A DNA stretch of 64,000 nucleotides from Saprospiraceae bacterium (GTDB lineage: Bacteria; Bacteroidota; Bacteroidia; Chitinophagales; Saprospiraceae), in NCBI GenBank assembly GCA_013214355.1, contig JABSSL010000004.1, positions 186,001 to 250,000 of the forward strand. The letters run 5' to 3'. The notes under the pieces were generated by a model. That model saw only the letters and a program-made list of their open reading frames with translations, was not told where the DNA came from and did not search any database. Below are positions 7,568-17,966 of this stretch, one piece after another; position 1 is the stretch's first letter; each line of letters starts with the position of its first letter. The translations under genes were made by a program, and so were the position numbers.

Positions 7568-8668
7568 ATGAATGCTTTACATAAAATAGGATGGGGAGTA
7601 GGTAGCACGATTAGTTTGTTAGCAGTAATGATTCTCTTCAAAGGCTGCGCCATTCAACCCAACATCTGGGAACCTCCCATTAAACCATTATTTGAGCAAG
7701 AGCTAGCTCTAAACAACAAACTCACAACAGCTGAATCGATTTCTTTGCAAGGATGGTCCGGAGCAGAAGATTTTGCTGTCGATAAAACAGGAAATATCTA
7801 TTGTGGGGTGCATGCTAAACCCAATGACTTTTCCTCAGGAGCGATCCTCAGGATTTCACCTGCGGGTGAGGTGGAGATGTACTTAGAGACGGAAGGCTGG
7901 ATTACTGGAATGGAATTCGATCAAAATGGCAACCTGATCGCGCTACAGAATGGCGTTGGACTCATTAAGATCGATCAGAATAAAGAAATTGATACCTTGG
8001 TTGCCTCCACTCCTGATGGCTCGCCCATCTTGATGGGGACTGGTCTGCAGATCGGCGCGAACGGTACGATTTACTTTGCCAATATGTCGTCGGAGGATGT
8101 AAGCTCTACTAGAACTTTCAATAAACTGATCTTGGAGCTGAAACCTAAAGGAGGCGTTTATGCTTATGATCCCGTTCAAGATGAGCTGCGTATGATTTCA
8201 GAGGGCCACTACTTTGCCAATGGGCTTGCCCTAGCCACAGATGAATCTTATCTATTACTATCTGAAACCACCAAATATAGGATCTTGAAAATCTGGTTGG
8301 ATAACGATCGGGTAGGCGAAACAGAAGTTTTTATGGATAACCTGCCGGGTTTTCCCAACAACCTAGCTAGGCGTGCGAATGGCAATTTCTGGATCGGATT
8401 CACTACAAAGAGGAATGATCAATTGGATAAGATCCATCCCAAACGCGGCCTGAAGAAATTGGTCTATGGTTTACCTCATTTTGTACAGCCCAAGGCTGAA
8501 AAATTTGGGATGGTATTAGAGGTATCTGCTCAAGGACAGATCTTACAAGCTTTGTTTGATACGGAGGGGCAGGTGGTTACCGAAGCAGGTGCGATTGAGG
8601 AGGTTCATAATAGCCTTTATCTCGGAGGGGATGTCGTTTCTGCCATTGCCAAGTACCCTTTACCTTAA
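7568..8668 (+). CDS. Strictosidine-synthase/SMP-30-like beta-propeller protein, membrane-anchored
   Basis: A 366-residue protein. The first 30 residues contain a hydrophobic segment ending LFKGC, so it is either a lipoprotein or held by a signal anchor. The rest is a six-bladed propeller of the strictosidine synthase/arylesterase group. FANGLALATDESYLLLSETTK and DNLPGFPNNL are near-diagnostic of that group (adipocyte plasma membrane-associated protein-like). Family members are mainly hydrolases or lactonases, and the eukaryotic alkaloid reaction is not implied. The ATG at 7568 is preferred over an upstream TTG that lies in the promoter. Confidence 0.85.
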   Translation: MNALHKIGWGVGSTISLLAVMILFKGCAIQPNIWEPPIKPLFEQELALNNKLTTAESISLQGWSGAEDFAVDKTGNIYCGVHAKPNDFSSGAILRISPAGEVEMYLETEGWITGMEFDQNGNLIALQNGVGLIKIDQNKEIDTLVASTPDGSPILMGTGLQIGANGTIYFANMSSEDVSSTRTFNKLILELKPKGGVYAYDPVQDELRMISEGHYFANGLALATDESYLLLSETTKYRILKIWLDNDRVGETEVFMDNLPGFPNNLARRANGNFWIGFTTKRNDQLDKIHPKRGLKKLVYGLPHFVQPKAEKFGMVLEVSAQGQILQALFDTEGQVVTEAGAIEEVHNSLYLGGDVVSAIAKYPLP

Positions 8669-8727
8669 TCTTTTTTAATGTAACCCATCATTTTTTCCCT
8701 TACTCTTTTACTACCTTCAGTGGTGAT

Positions 8728-9255
8728 ATGAAGAGAATCATGATCATCGGTTGTGGAGGAGCGGGGAAGTCCACGCTGGCTCGAGAGTTGGGGAATATCC
8801 TTGGATTGCCACTGGTTCATCTGGATCAGGCCTATTGGCGACCTAATTGGGTGGAGCGAGACAAACAGGAATGGGAGGAGATCGTTACGAAACTGGCGGA
8901 TCAGGATCGGTGGATCATGGATGGAAACTATGGCGGAACCATGGATATCCGCTTGCAAAGAGCTGATACTGTGGTGTTTTTAGATCGGTCTCGTTGGCTA
9001 TGCGTTTACAGGGTGTTGTTGCGCTTGTGGCAGACTGGGGGAAGAACGCGGCCAGATATGGCGGAAGGATGTGAAGAACGATTTAATCTCCCTTTTCTTC
9101 AATACGTCTTCTTTTACAACAATACGAGACGTCCTGGTATCTTGAAAAAGCTGAATCGATTATCCTCCAAACAGTCTGTTTTCCGACTGCGCACGCAACG
9201 TGAAATTGATCACTTTATTGCTGGCCTATCGTGGCACGAAGATGGAAATAGTTGA
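8728..9255 (+). CDS. P-loop kinase-like protein (FlaR/DNA-topology-modulation type)
   Basis: A 175-residue protein beginning MKRIMIIGCGGAGKSTLARELG, with the P-loop GCGGAGKS at residues 8-15. HLDQAYWRPNW and WIMDGNYGGTMDIRL are characteristic of the adenylate-kinase-like family often named topology modulation protein FlaR. The name comes from an old genetic observation; small nucleotide or metabolite kinase activity is the better guess. It lies 59 nt after the propeller gene, same strand, possibly the same transcript. Confidence 0.82.
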   Translation: MKRIMIIGCGGAGKSTLARELGNILGLPLVHLDQAYWRPNWVERDKQEWEEIVTKLADQDRWIMDGNYGGTMDIRLQRADTVVFLDRSRWLCVYRVLLRLWQTGGRTRPDMAEGCEERFNLPFLQYVFFYNNTRRPGILKKLNRLSSKQSVFRLRTQREIDHFIAGLSWHEDGNS

Positions 9256-9499
9256 GTATCAACGGAAAAAATTTTTATTTCATACAACTTTTCTGATTTT
9301 TGTGTCGTTCTTTTTAATAGATGCAGTGTGAAAAGTGTAAAAGTCTGTTGAATTTTGACAACGCCAGTTCAAACATTTCTCCCGAAATGATAGGGAATTC
9401 TTTAGCCTGGCGAGAACAGTACCTACCAATAAAACCTACCCAAAGCGACGAGCACTGCGATTCAGATTGGAATTCTATTGTTACATTAAATATTGTTAT

Positions 9500-9718
9500 A
9501 TGAGATCAAAGAAGAACTTTGACTACGGCAAGGGCAAATACTATTTTACCATCAAATCATCTCCGAATAATATTACGATTCACCGGAAAGAGAAAGAGGC
9601 TGCGGAAAGAACTTTTCTACACTATCAAGCCATGGGTAAGGATATAGAGTGGCATGGGTTGTGGGATGGCAAAAAATTTGTCGAAAACTCCCAACCTACA
9701 GCAGTAACATCTGCTTAG
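9500..9718 (+). CDS. Small hypothetical protein with KKF-type motif
   Basis: A 72-residue protein from the ATG at 9500 (an upstream TTG at 9467 is less likely). It reads MRSKKNFDYGKGKYYFTIKS, with a middle rich in charged residues and the segment GKDIEWHGLWDGKKF near the end. I believe similar tails occur in small Bacteroidota proteins but cannot name a family. No signal peptide or membrane segment is visible. A strong terminator follows at 9737. Confidence 0.6.
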   Translation: MRSKKNFDYGKGKYYFTIKSSPNNITIHRKEKEAAERTFLHYQAMGKDIEWHGLWDGKKFVENSQPTAVTSA

Positions 9719-9736
9719 TAGGTTCTACTTATAACA

Positions 9737-9784
9737 AAATCGAAAGCGGGTCCGGCAGATTAGCCAAGAGCCCGCTTCCGATTT
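9737..9784. terminator. Bidirectional terminator between convergent genes
   Basis: AAATCG-a-AAGCGGG (9737-9750) pairs with CCCGCTT-c-CGATTT (9771-9784). It lies between the stop of the small gene at 9718 and the clpB stop at 9792, with A/T-rich ends on both sides, so it can serve both transcripts. Confidence 0.75.
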
Positions 9785-9791
9785 AGATGAT

Positions 9792-12620
9792 TTACTCTTC
9801 TTTTTCTTTCGTTTCCTTTCCTTTCTTCTGATTCTTTTTCACTTCTGCGGCCGCGTCCATCACATCTTGCGTAGCTTTTTGTAGTTCTTCTAGTTGCTTC
9901 TTTCGATGCTCTTTTCGCTTCGCTTCTTCCGCCTCTTCTTTGGCTTTAGCCGCTGCAGCTTCCTCTGCCTTTTCTTCCTCAGTCGGTGCTTTTTCCTCCA
10001 CAACCACACCTTCAAACGGTTCCTTGCTAAAGGTGAGTCCCTGCTTGTCGGTATCGATATAGATGGTATCTCCCGCAGCAAATTTGCCAGAAAGGACCTC
10101 TTTTGATAATTCGTTGATCACATCCCGCTGTAAGACCCGCTTCATCGGACGTGCGCCGAATTGTGGATCATAACCACGATCTGCCAGTACATCCAATGCC
10201 TTATCACTAATTTTTACAATAATCCCCTGCTTGGCTAGCATTTTGTCCACCTTGCGCATCAAGAGTTTCAAGATCGAATGGATCTCTTTGCGAGAAAGTG
10301 GAAGGAACATGATTTGCTCATCAATCCGGTTGAGGAATTCCGGTCTGAGATTTTCCTTCAAGTGATCAAATACTTCTTCCTTAGTTGTATTGATGATCTC
10401 TGCTCTATGATCGTCTCCCAGAGCATCCAGATCCTCAAAGTTTTCTAGGATCGTTTCTGCCCCCATGTTCGAGGTCATGATGATTAGCGTATTCTTGAAG
10501 TTCGCTACACGTCCTCGATTATCCGTCAATCGGCCATCATCCAACACCTGTAGGAGAATATTAAAGGTGTCCGGGTGAGCTTTTTCAATTTCATCCAAAA
10601 GAATAATGGAATACGGCTTACGACGGACGGCTTCTGTCAATTGGCCACCTTCGTCATAGCCTACATAGCCCGGAGGCGCACCCACCAATCGGCTTACATT
10701 GTGCCGCTCCTGGTATTCACTCATGTCGATACGAGTGATCGCCTTTTCATCATCAAACAGTACTTCAGCAAGCGCCTTAGCTAATTCCGTTTTACCCACC
10801 CCGGTTGGTCCTAAGAAAATGAAGGAGCCAATTGGGCGCCCGGCATCCTGAAGGCCAGCTCTGCTTCGTCGAACAGCATCAGAGACGGCACGTACCGCTT
10901 CATCCTGTCCGATCAAACGTTTGTGTATTTCGTCTTCTAGGCGAAGCAACTTGTCCTTTTCGCTCTGCATCATCTTGGCTACTGGAATGCCCGTCCAGCG
11001 AGATACCACTTCTGCAATATCATTGGCAGAAACCTCTTCATTGGTGAATCGATTTTCGTCGGGTAGCTGATCCAATTTATCTTCTGCAGCTTTGAGCATA
11101 GCTTGCTGCTTTTGGAGCTCGCCATAACGAATCTTAGCCACTGTTTCGAAGTCACTATTACGTTCCGCTATTTCTGCCTCCATCTCTAGCTCTTCGATAC
11201 GCTTTTTGACGTTGGTCAAGGTATCTACGATCTCCTTCTCATTTTTCCAACTGGCACGAACAGAGTCGCGCTTTTCTTTGGCATTAGCGATCTGCTCTTT
11301 GATGGTCTTCAACTGCTTGGAATCTTTCTCCCGTTTGATCGCCTCTCTTTCAATCTCCAACTGGCGGACTTTACGATCCCATTCATCCACTTCTTCCGGT
11401 ACGGAATCTAGCTCCAATCTTAGTTTAGCAGCTGCCTCATCAATTAAATCAATTGCCTTATCAGGCAGAAAGCGATCCGCGATATATCGGTGTGCCAATT
11501 CTGCTGCAGAGATCAAGGCTTCATCCAGAATTTCAATCTTGTGGTATACCTCATATCGTTCCTGCAAGCCACGTAGTATGGAAATGGTGTCTTCCACACT
11601 AGGTTCACCAATAGTGACGGTCTGGAAACGTCTCACCAATGCCTTGTCTTTTTCGAAATACTTCTGGTATTCATCCAGCGTAGTAGCGCCGATGGTGCGC
11701 AGTTCTCCACGGGCTAAGGCCGGCTTAAGTATGTTGGCGGCATCGATGGCTCCTTGGCCACCCCCCGCACCAATTAAGGTGTGGATCTCATCAATGAAAA
11801 GAATGATCTCTCCACCCGACTCCGTCACTTCCTTGATCAAGCCTTTTAGCCGCTCCTCAAACTCACCTTTGTACTTGGCACCTGCTACCAAGCCAGCGAT
11901 ATCTAGCGTATAAATCTTTTTAGATTTCAATTGCTCGGGCACATCTCCTTTCACAATTCGCCAGGCGATACCCTCTACGATGGCTGTCTTACCAACCCCA
12001 GGCTCACCAATCAATAAAGGATTGTTCTTCTTTCTACGAGAAAGGATATGTAAGACCCTTCGAATCTCTTCATCTCTTCCGATGATGGGATCTAATTGAC
12101 CAGATTCTGCTTTTTCATTCAAGTTAATACCAAACTTACGTAGGGCATTATAGCTTTCTTCTGCACTTTGATCCGTGACTTTTCGGCCTTTGCGAAGCTC
12201 TTCAATGGCATCAATAATGCCCTTTTCGGTCGCTCCCTGATCTTTCAGCATCCGCGCGGCTTGATCCGTGCCCTGTAGGATACCGAGAATAATTAGCTCA
12301 ATGGAAATATATTCATCGCCAAACTTGCCCAATGTCTTCTTTGCTCGGCTTAAAGCACGGTTGGCATCGTTTGTCAAAAATTGCTTTTCGGTTCCTTTTA
12401 CTTTGGGGTACCCTTTGACGGCATCTTCCAGCTTTAATCTAAGGGCGCTCATGTTCACACCGACCTTCTGAAGCAGAAAGTTGGCCACATTTTCATCAAT
12501 GGCGATGATCCCTTTCATCAGGTGAGTAGTGTCCACTTGCTGCTGATCCAAACCGGCAGCAATCTGCTGTGCTTTCAGAATGGCCTCTTGTGCTTTCGTA
12601 GTGAAATTATCGTAGGTCAT
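9792..12620 (-). CDS. clpB: ATP-dependent disaggregase ClpB
   Basis: A 942-residue Hsp100 protein. The N-terminal Clp_N repeats span residues 1-145. The first AAA module has Walker A GEPGVGKT at 205-212 and Walker B around LFIDEIH. The coiled-coil M domain covers roughly 405-525. The second AAA module has GPTGVGKT at 604-611 and LLDEIEK. ClpB usually ends near residue 860-870. Here the AAA C-domain is followed by about 68 highly charged residues (Glu/Lys/Ala-rich, predicted helical). ClpB works with DnaK to solubilise aggregates in the cytoplasm. The M domain distinguishes it from ClpA and ClpC. Confidence 0.97.
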   Translation of the reverse strand: MTYDNFTTKAQEAILKAQQIAAGLDQQQVDTTHLMKGIIAIDENVANFLLQKVGVNMSALRLKLEDAVKGYPKVKGTEKQFLTNDANRALSRAKKTLGKFGDEYISIELIILGILQGTDQAARMLKDQGATEKGIIDAIEELRKGRKVTDQSAEESYNALRKFGINLNEKAESGQLDPIIGRDEEIRRVLHILSRRKKNNPLLIGEPGVGKTAIVEGIAWRIVKGDVPEQLKSKKIYTLDIAGLVAGAKYKGEFEERLKGLIKEVTESGGEIILFIDEIHTLIGAGGGQGAIDAANILKPALARGELRTIGATTLDEYQKYFEKDKALVRRFQTVTIGEPSVEDTISILRGLQERYEVYHKIEILDEALISAAELAHRYIADRFLPDKAIDLIDEAAAKLRLELDSVPEEVDEWDRKVRQLEIEREAIKREKDSKQLKTIKEQIANAKEKRDSVRASWKNEKEIVDTLTNVKKRIEELEMEAEIAERNSDFETVAKIRYGELQKQQAMLKAAEDKLDQLPDENRFTNEEVSANDIAEVVSRWTGIPVAKMMQSEKDKLLRLEDEIHKRLIGQDEAVRAVSDAVRRSRAGLQDAGRPIGSFIFLGPTGVGKTELAKALAEVLFDDEKAITRIDMSEYQERHNVSRLVGAPPGYVGYDEGGQLTEAVRRKPYSIILLDEIEKAHPDTFNILLQVLDDGRLTDNRGRVANFKNTLIIMTSNMGAETILENFEDLDALGDDHRAEIINTTKEEVFDHLKENLRPEFLNRIDEQIMFLPLSRKEIHSILKLLMRKVDKMLAKQGIIVKISDKALDVLADRGYDPQFGARPMKRVLQRDVINELSKEVLSGKFAAGDTIYIDTDKQGLTFSKEPFEGVVVEEKAPTEEEKAEEAAAAKAKEEAEEAKRKEHRKKQLEELQKATQDVMDAAAEVKKNQKKGKETKEKEE

Positions 12621-12748
12621 TTATTGTATTTGGTTCTTTTTGAAACACCTGCTAGCGCAAGGCGCAACAATTTACTGATTGTATTTTTATTATGCTAAGC
12701 AATACGGAAATAATCAGCCTTCCCGGATGGCCCAGCTAATGTCAAGGT

Positions 12749-13162
12749 TTATTTCTGTTGTTCTAGCGTTTGTAGGATGTGTTCAAGCCGGGTTACTGCT
12801 GCCTGCCGCTCTAGTGAGAGCGTGGCTTGTTGTTGATCCACATAGTCAAAAATTCGGATCGCCTGTTGAGCTTTTAAACGGCTTTTATCATTGAGCTGTT
12901 GCGAAAAGTAGTATTCTGCTTCTCGGCCCAACAAATGTGCTAGAAAATCCAATTGCCCTTCGTGCAGTTGTCTTTCGAGGGTAAGATAGGGGAGCCAACG
13001 ATCTGGAGGTAGGTCATCTAGTTCGTCTGGCTTAAAGTGCAAAGTGCCATGGTAGGCTTCGCTGATAATCTCAATTTGCTGCTTCGGATCTTTTCCCATC
13101 AATCTCGCCAGTACCATTGCCAATTCTTTGGTCCAGCGAAGTATATAATCTCTTTGAATCAT
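12749..13162 (-). CDS. Small helical protein of unknown function
   Basis: A 137-residue soluble protein from the ATG at 13162 (a TTG at 13183 would add seven residues). It starts MIQRDYILRWTKELAMVLAR and is predicted all-helical, with a Gln-rich C-terminus. The MIQRDYI-RW start reminds me of the DUF6483 group, but I cannot confirm this. It is upstream of clpB on the same strand with a 128-nt gap, so a shared transcript is possible but not shown. Confidence 0.7.
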   Translation of the reverse strand: MIQRDYILRWTKELAMVLARLMGKDPKQQIEIISEAYHGTLHFKPDELDDLPPDRWLPYLTLERQLHEGQLDFLAHLLGREAEYYFSQQLNDKSRLKAQQAIRIFDYVDQQQATLSLERQAAVTRLEHILQTLEQQK

Positions 13163-13297
13163 TCCTATCAGATATGGTGACAAGATGCTAATTGTATACG
13201 TTTGAGCGAATAAAATTCGTTCAACTGCCCAAAAAAACAGATAATAGCAAGAATTTTAACACCTTAATAGAATAACAAAATAAATAGCGATTTTAGA

Positions 13298-16200
13298 ATG
13301 TCAGCAAGCTTAGCCAAACGTAAAGCATGGTGTCACATAGTACTCCTCTGCCTTTTTTTACCATTCACGAGTTTTGGAAACCGCTCCGTTCCGCTTCCTT
13401 CCTATCGGTTTCAATCGATTACGGTCAATGATAATCTATCGCATAGTGATGTGAACTGTGTGGTACAAGATTCCCTAGGGTACATCTGGATAGGCACCAA
13501 TAATGGCTTGAACCGCTTCGATGGTTATAGCGTAGAGACCTTTAAGTATAACCTGGAAGATCAACGCTCTATTCCAGGAAACCGAATTCAACACCTTTTG
13601 GTTGACCCCACTGGGCAAATTTGGGTAGCTATTCAGCATAAGGGACTTTTTCGCTTTTACCCTAACGAAATGAACTTTCGCAAAGTACCCTTGCCTTTTT
13701 CCGAAATCATTTCTATGGAAATGGCTCTTTCTGGAACCGGAGATATCTGGGTGAACAAAAAGACTAAAGGACTTTGCAGGATTTCAATTTGTGCAGAAGG
13801 AGACATCAAGGCGATTGATGTATATGACCACCAAAAAATTGGCTTGGGCGAAGGGGCTAATAACTTGGACTTTTTGGAAGGGGGTACAAATGGGGTATAT
13901 GTTATGGCCAATGACAATAGCCTTTATCACTTTGCTTCGGAAGAAGAAGGCTTTGTGCAAGTGCTATCAGCAAGTAATTGGGAGGGCGCCAGCCAGTGGC
14001 ACGTCAATTCGCTTCTTGAGGATGGCCCGGATCTTTGGTTAGCTACTTCTCGAGGAGCGCTGCGTTTAAGACCAGATCAAGAAAGGCAAATTTACGAAAG
14101 CCATTTATTTCAGACAGATCAGCGACCCTATGAGGTAAGTTTGATCTACAAGGATTTTGATGGCCAGTTCTGGTTGGCCACTTCCTCTGGGTTGCGCATT
14201 CTAAATCAAACCATTAAAGAAGAAGGGACTTTTACGGCTGATGCACTAGTCAAAGTGGACTTTACAGGTACTACTTTTCAAAATAATAGGATCAGGCATT
14301 TGTTTCAAGATCGCTTTGGCGTATTGTGGGTCGGTTCTACGGGTGGCGTCAATTATACTAACCTTAGAAATAAAGCCTTTCGGTATCTAAAATGTACGAT
14401 GCCAGGAAAGACTCAGCAACGTAATATTGCTGCTGTATACAAAGCAGATGATGGTAAAATATGGACTGGATCCAATAGTGGTTTATACATTTATGACCCT
14501 GTCGCTGGAAAGGGAACAGAATACAGACGTGAGCTAGCTTCAAGAGAAATACAGGGGCGTTACGTGGTATTTTTTCATAAGGACCATCGGGGGGATATTT
14601 GGCTGGGGATCAAAGGTGGAATGCTAACTCGTGTGCACCAAGAAGGGGATAATCTCCAATTTGAACACTGGCCAGTTGAGGGAAACAATGGTGTCCGATT
14701 GGGAGATAATCTCATGCAAATGAGTGAGGATAATCTTGGAAGACTTTGGATTACTACTCATCGCGATGGTTTATTTATCCTCGATCAGGATCGACAAAAT
14801 TACACTCATATTCAACATGATCCTACTGATCCTAACTCATTGTCTTCGAATAATCTTACCGCTATTTATACGGACCCATTAGATGGTAGTATGTGGGTAT
14901 CCACGCGAGATGGAGGACTAAATCATCTTATTGAAGAGCAAGCGGGGCAGTGGCAATTTGAACACTATCGATATGATGCGGATAACCCTCGCTCCCTCAG
15001 TAGTGATCATACTTGGCAGGTGCTTCGGACGCAAGACAATCAGCTGTGGGTAGCGACACTAGGAGGTGGATTGAATAAAGTTATTGAGGGCGAGGAGTTA
15101 ACGTTTGAGCGTTTCACCATGAGTGATGGCCTGACTGATAATGATGTTGAATGCTTAGCAGAGGACGATCAAGGCCACCTGTGGCTGTCCGGAATGGGAC
15201 TGACTCGATTTAATCCTGAAGACGGTACTATTCAGTATTTTGATTATCAAGATGGCCTGCAAAGTAATTCATTCAAGGTTGGAGCAGTACATAAGGATGA
15301 TCAAGGCTGGTTGTATTTTGGGGGTATCAATGGTCTAAATTACTTTGATCCTAGCTCGATAAAAACCGACCAACCTGTACCGGAAACCTATATCACTGGT
15401 TTGCAGGTAAACAGTCAACCCATAAAAGTAGGAGAGGAGGTGAAAGGCCGAGTGCTTTTAGAAAAATCCTTATTCGATCAGCCAGCCATCCGTTTGAAAG
15501 CCAATGAAAGTGATTTTACGATCCACTTTGTTGGTGTACAAATGGCTTCGGCTCTGAAGAATCATTACCGTTTTCAGTTAGAGGGACTCAATAATGATAA
15601 TTGGTCGGAGGCACGCTATCCGAACCTCAGCGCCAACTATTCTAATATCCCGCCTGGAGATTATACCTTTAAGGTAATGGCCAGTAATGGTGATGGTGTA
15701 TGGAGTAATGAAGTAGCTCAGTTGCCCATTCATATCGCCAGCCCTTGGTACGCTACGCCATTAGCTTTTGTTGTTTACGGACTCTTGGGGATCTTGAGCT
15801 TGGTGTTATTTAGGCAAGTGACGGAGAAGCAATTGGTACTAAAAAATGAATTAATCCTGGCGGAAAAAGAACAGGAGCTGAATCAGTACAAACTTAACTT
15901 CTTTACCAATATTTCTCATGAATTAAGGAGTCCATTAACCCTGATTCGAGGACCATTGGAAGAGCTATTACTTCATACCAAAGTACGCAAAGAAACGAAG
16001 GTTAAGCTGCGGATCATGCAGAATAGTTCTAATCGATTACTAAACCTGATGAATCAGTTGCTCGATTTCCGGAAGATCGAAACGGGCAATATGCGGCTGC
16101 AAGCAGCTGAGGGGAATTTTGTGAAGTTCTGCGAAGAAGTGTTCTTGATCTTCAGTAAAAGTGCTTCGGAAAAGAATATCCAATTCCGATTTGAAACGCC

Positions 16201-17560
16201 TACCAAGACCATCCCCTTGACTTATGATCGGGATAAAATGGAGACGGTATTGATGAATCTATTGTCCAATGCGTACAAGTTCACCAAAGAGAATGGTTGC
16301 ATAACTATCAGTTTACGGGTCAGAGGACAAGAGGAGGGAGAAGCTGTTTTTGATGCAGAGGGGCTTCTACAGAATAATTACTTGCTAATAGAAGTAATCG
16401 ATAGTGGTAGTGGAATGGATTCCGCAGAAATTGAGAAAGTTTTTAATCCCTACTATCAAGCCAAAAACCAGGACACCCTACATATCGCGGGTACCGGGAT
16501 TGGCCTATCGCTAGTTAAAGGGATGATAGATCTGCATAAGGGACAGGTGACTGTGCAAAGTCAAAGGCATAAAGGAACTACTTTTTCTATTAAACTACCA
16601 TTGGGCTCTAATCATTTAACCGGCGATCAAATCATTCCAAACTTTAGGAACTCGGAATATTTAGGCCATTATTTGCCAGAAGAGAATCGACACTTGATTG
16701 CCAACAACCCAACCCAAGATCACTATCTCAAGGTGATCAGCGATCGCAGCCGAAAATATAAAGTTGCGATAGTTGAAGATAATTCTGCGCTTCGTACTTA
16801 CCTCCGGCAAGTATTGGAAGAAGATTTTGTAGTTACCGAAGCTGCAGATGGGAAGGAAGGGCTGCAAATGATCATGGAGGATCCACCGGATTTGATTGTT
16901 AGTGATGTGATGATGCCAGAAATGGATGGAATTCGTTTGTGCAAGGCTATTAAAGAAACAGAGCTCATTGCGCACCTCCCCATTATACTCCTGACCGCTC
17001 GAACATCCAGGGTATATGAACTGGAGGGGCTGGGAATGGGAGCTGAAAGTTATATTACTAAGCCCTTTAATGCGCAGATGTTGAAATCTCGCATTTATGC
17101 CATTCTGAAGAATAGACAGCATTTGCGGGAGTATTACCGAAAACAGCTGTTCTTTGAGCCAGTGAAGGAGAATCAATTGACGCCTGAGGAGAAGTTGGTA
17201 CATCAAGCCATTGAACTGGTGGAGGCTCATTTAGAGGATGCGGACTTTAACGTCCAGCGTTTGGCTGAGATGCTGCATCAAAGCCAATCTAGCTTGTATC
17301 GAAAGATCAAAGCGGTAACGGGTAAATCACTGGTGGAGTTTGTCAGAGATGTACGCTTACGTAGAGCCGCGGAGATGATTCGAACGGGTGATCTGACCAT
17401 TACAGAAATAGCGTATAAGGTAGGATTTAGTAGTATAAAGTACTTCAGACAGTGCTTTAAAAATCTTTACCAGATGACCCCGTCTGCCTTTGGGCAACTC
17501 AAGGAAGTGCCCCAGCAAAATAATGGTCTCATACAATCCATTCGCTCCATTGGGGGTTAA
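13298..17560 (+). CDS. Hybrid two-component system regulator (HTCS) of the downstream SusCD locus
   Basis: A 1420-residue single-chain sensor-regulator. A signal sequence is followed by periplasmic two-component-propeller repeats (VQDSLGYIWIGTNNGLNRFDG and similar, about residues 40-700), a Y_Y_Y domain (about 735-805) and one membrane segment near 820-840. The kinase H-box FFTNISHELRSPL has His874, and the HATPase domain (about 980-1105) includes GTGIGLSL. The receiver domain has Asp1203 in VSDVMMPEMDG. An AraC-type DNA-binding domain (about 1300-1405) closes the protein. Such regulators bind an oligosaccharide in the periplasm and activate adjacent susCD genes, which lie 406 nt downstream. 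The ligand is probably a sulfated glycan fragment, inferred from the two sulfatases. Confidence 0.95.
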   Translation: MSASLAKRKAWCHIVLLCLFLPFTSFGNRSVPLPSYRFQSITVNDNLSHSDVNCVVQDSLGYIWIGTNNGLNRFDGYSVETFKYNLEDQRSIPGNRIQHLLVDPTGQIWVAIQHKGLFRFYPNEMNFRKVPLPFSEIISMEMALSGTGDIWVNKKTKGLCRISICAEGDIKAIDVYDHQKIGLGEGANNLDFLEGGTNGVYVMANDNSLYHFASEEEGFVQVLSASNWEGASQWHVNSLLEDGPDLWLATSRGALRLRPDQERQIYESHLFQTDQRPYEVSLIYKDFDGQFWLATSSGLRILNQTIKEEGTFTADALVKVDFTGTTFQNNRIRHLFQDRFGVLWVGSTGGVNYTNLRNKAFRYLKCTMPGKTQQRNIAAVYKADDGKIWTGSNSGLYIYDPVAGKGTEYRRELASREIQGRYVVFFHKDHRGDIWLGIKGGMLTRVHQEGDNLQFEHWPVEGNNGVRLGDNLMQMSEDNLGRLWITTHRDGLFILDQDRQNYTHIQHDPTDPNSLSSNNLTAIYTDPLDGSMWVSTRDGGLNHLIEEQAGQWQFEHYRYDADNPRSLSSDHTWQVLRTQDNQLWVATLGGGLNKVIEGEELTFERFTMSDGLTDNDVECLAEDDQGHLWLSGMGLTRFNPEDGTIQYFDYQDGLQSNSFKVGAVHKDDQGWLYFGGINGLNYFDPSSIKTDQPVPETYITGLQVNSQPIKVGEEVKGRVLLEKSLFDQPAIRLKANESDFTIHFVGVQMASALKNHYRFQLEGLNNDNWSEARYPNLSANYSNIPPGDYTFKVMASNGDGVWSNEVAQLPIHIASPWYATPLAFVVYGLLGILSLVLFRQVTEKQLVLKNELILAEKEQELNQYKLNFFTNISHELRSPLTLIRGPLEELLLHTKVRKETKVKLRIMQNSSNRLLNLMNQLLDFRKIETGNMRLQAAEGNFVKFCEEVFLIFSKSASEKNIQFRFETPTKTIPLTYDRDKMETVLMNLLSNAYKFTKENGCITISLRVRGQEEGEAVFDAEGLLQNNYLLIEVIDSGSGMDSAEIEKVFNPYYQAKNQDTLHIAGTGIGLSLVKGMIDLHKGQVTVQSQRHKGTTFSIKLPLGSNHLTGDQIIPNFRNSEYLGHYLPEENRHLIANNPTQDHYLKVISDRSRKYKVAIVEDNSALRTYLRQVLEEDFVVTEAADGKEGLQMIMEDPPDLIVSDVMMPEMDGIRLCKAIKETELIAHLPIILLTARTSRVYELEGLGMGAESYITKPFNAQMLKSRIYAILKNRQHLREYYRKQLFFEPVKENQLTPEEKLVHQAIELVEAHLEDADFNVQRLAEMLHQSQSSLYRKIKAVTGKSLVEFVRDVRLRRAAEMIRTGDLTITEIAYKVGFSSIKYFRQCFKNLYQMTPSAFGQLKEVPQQNNGLIQSIRSIGG

Positions 17561-17599
17561 TTTGGGTAGTTGCCAGTGGCTCTAGCGCGCCTTAATGGG

Positions 17600-17654
17600 G
17601 TCGATAGTCCATGGTCTGTAGTTCATAGTTTCTCATTTGCTATGGACTATCGAC
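17600..17654. repeat. Inverted repeat in HTCS-susC intergenic region
   Basis: GTCGATAGTCCAT (17600-17612) and ATGGACTATCGAC (17642-17654) are perfect 13-bp inverted copies separated by 29 nt. Partial versions of the same words (CCATGG, GTTCATAG, ACTATGGACC) fill the loop and right flank, suggesting local duplication. Confidence 0.75.
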
Positions 17655-17660
17655 TATGGA

Positions 17661-17795
17661 CCGTCAACCTTCCCAGGGCGTGCCCGAGCCATCTCACTTC
17701 TCGCATCTGTCCTCTGTTCTCTGGACCTTGGACTTCCAAGGTCGAACCGTCAACCTACTAAGGCGTGCCCGAGCTATCTCACTTCTCGCATCTAT
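17661..17795. repeat. 85-bp-period direct repeat before susC
   Basis: CCGTCAACCT, GGCGTGCCCGAGC and ATCTCACTTCTCGCATCT each occur twice in the same order, at about 17661-17710 and 17747-17795. An 8-bp hairpin GACCTTGG-actt-CCAAGGTC (17724-17743) lies between them. With the inverted repeat at 17600 this is the main content of the 406-bp gap 17561-17966. I could not place a clear promoter for susC there. Confidence 0.75.
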
Positions 17796-17966
17796 CAGTG
17801 GAGCGGTCCGTCCTCTGACCTCTGGTTTCTGGCCACTGACTACCGTATGCCGAATAATTACCCCCTATTTTACCGATTATTCCCCCCTGCTGGCCTGCAT
17901 TTGAGCTAATTTCATCATATCAACTCAGGATTACTCGGTATTTATTTTACACTTTAAAGTTTAATT

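Noticed and set aside
9321-9503. 60-codon frame starting MQCEKCKSLLNF with a CxxC pair
   Set aside because: The early CxxC is tempting, but the rest is unlike a zinc ribbon, and its end overlaps the better small gene at 9500. Left out for lack of support.
11206-11913. Plus-strand open frame of 235 codons
   Set aside because: It is antisense to the conserved AAA1/M-domain of clpB. The Ser/Arg/Leu-rich composition is typical of a reverse-strand shadow.
16661-17230. Minus-strand open frame of 189 codons
   Set aside because: It is antisense to the receiver region of the HTCS gene. There is no plausible domain.
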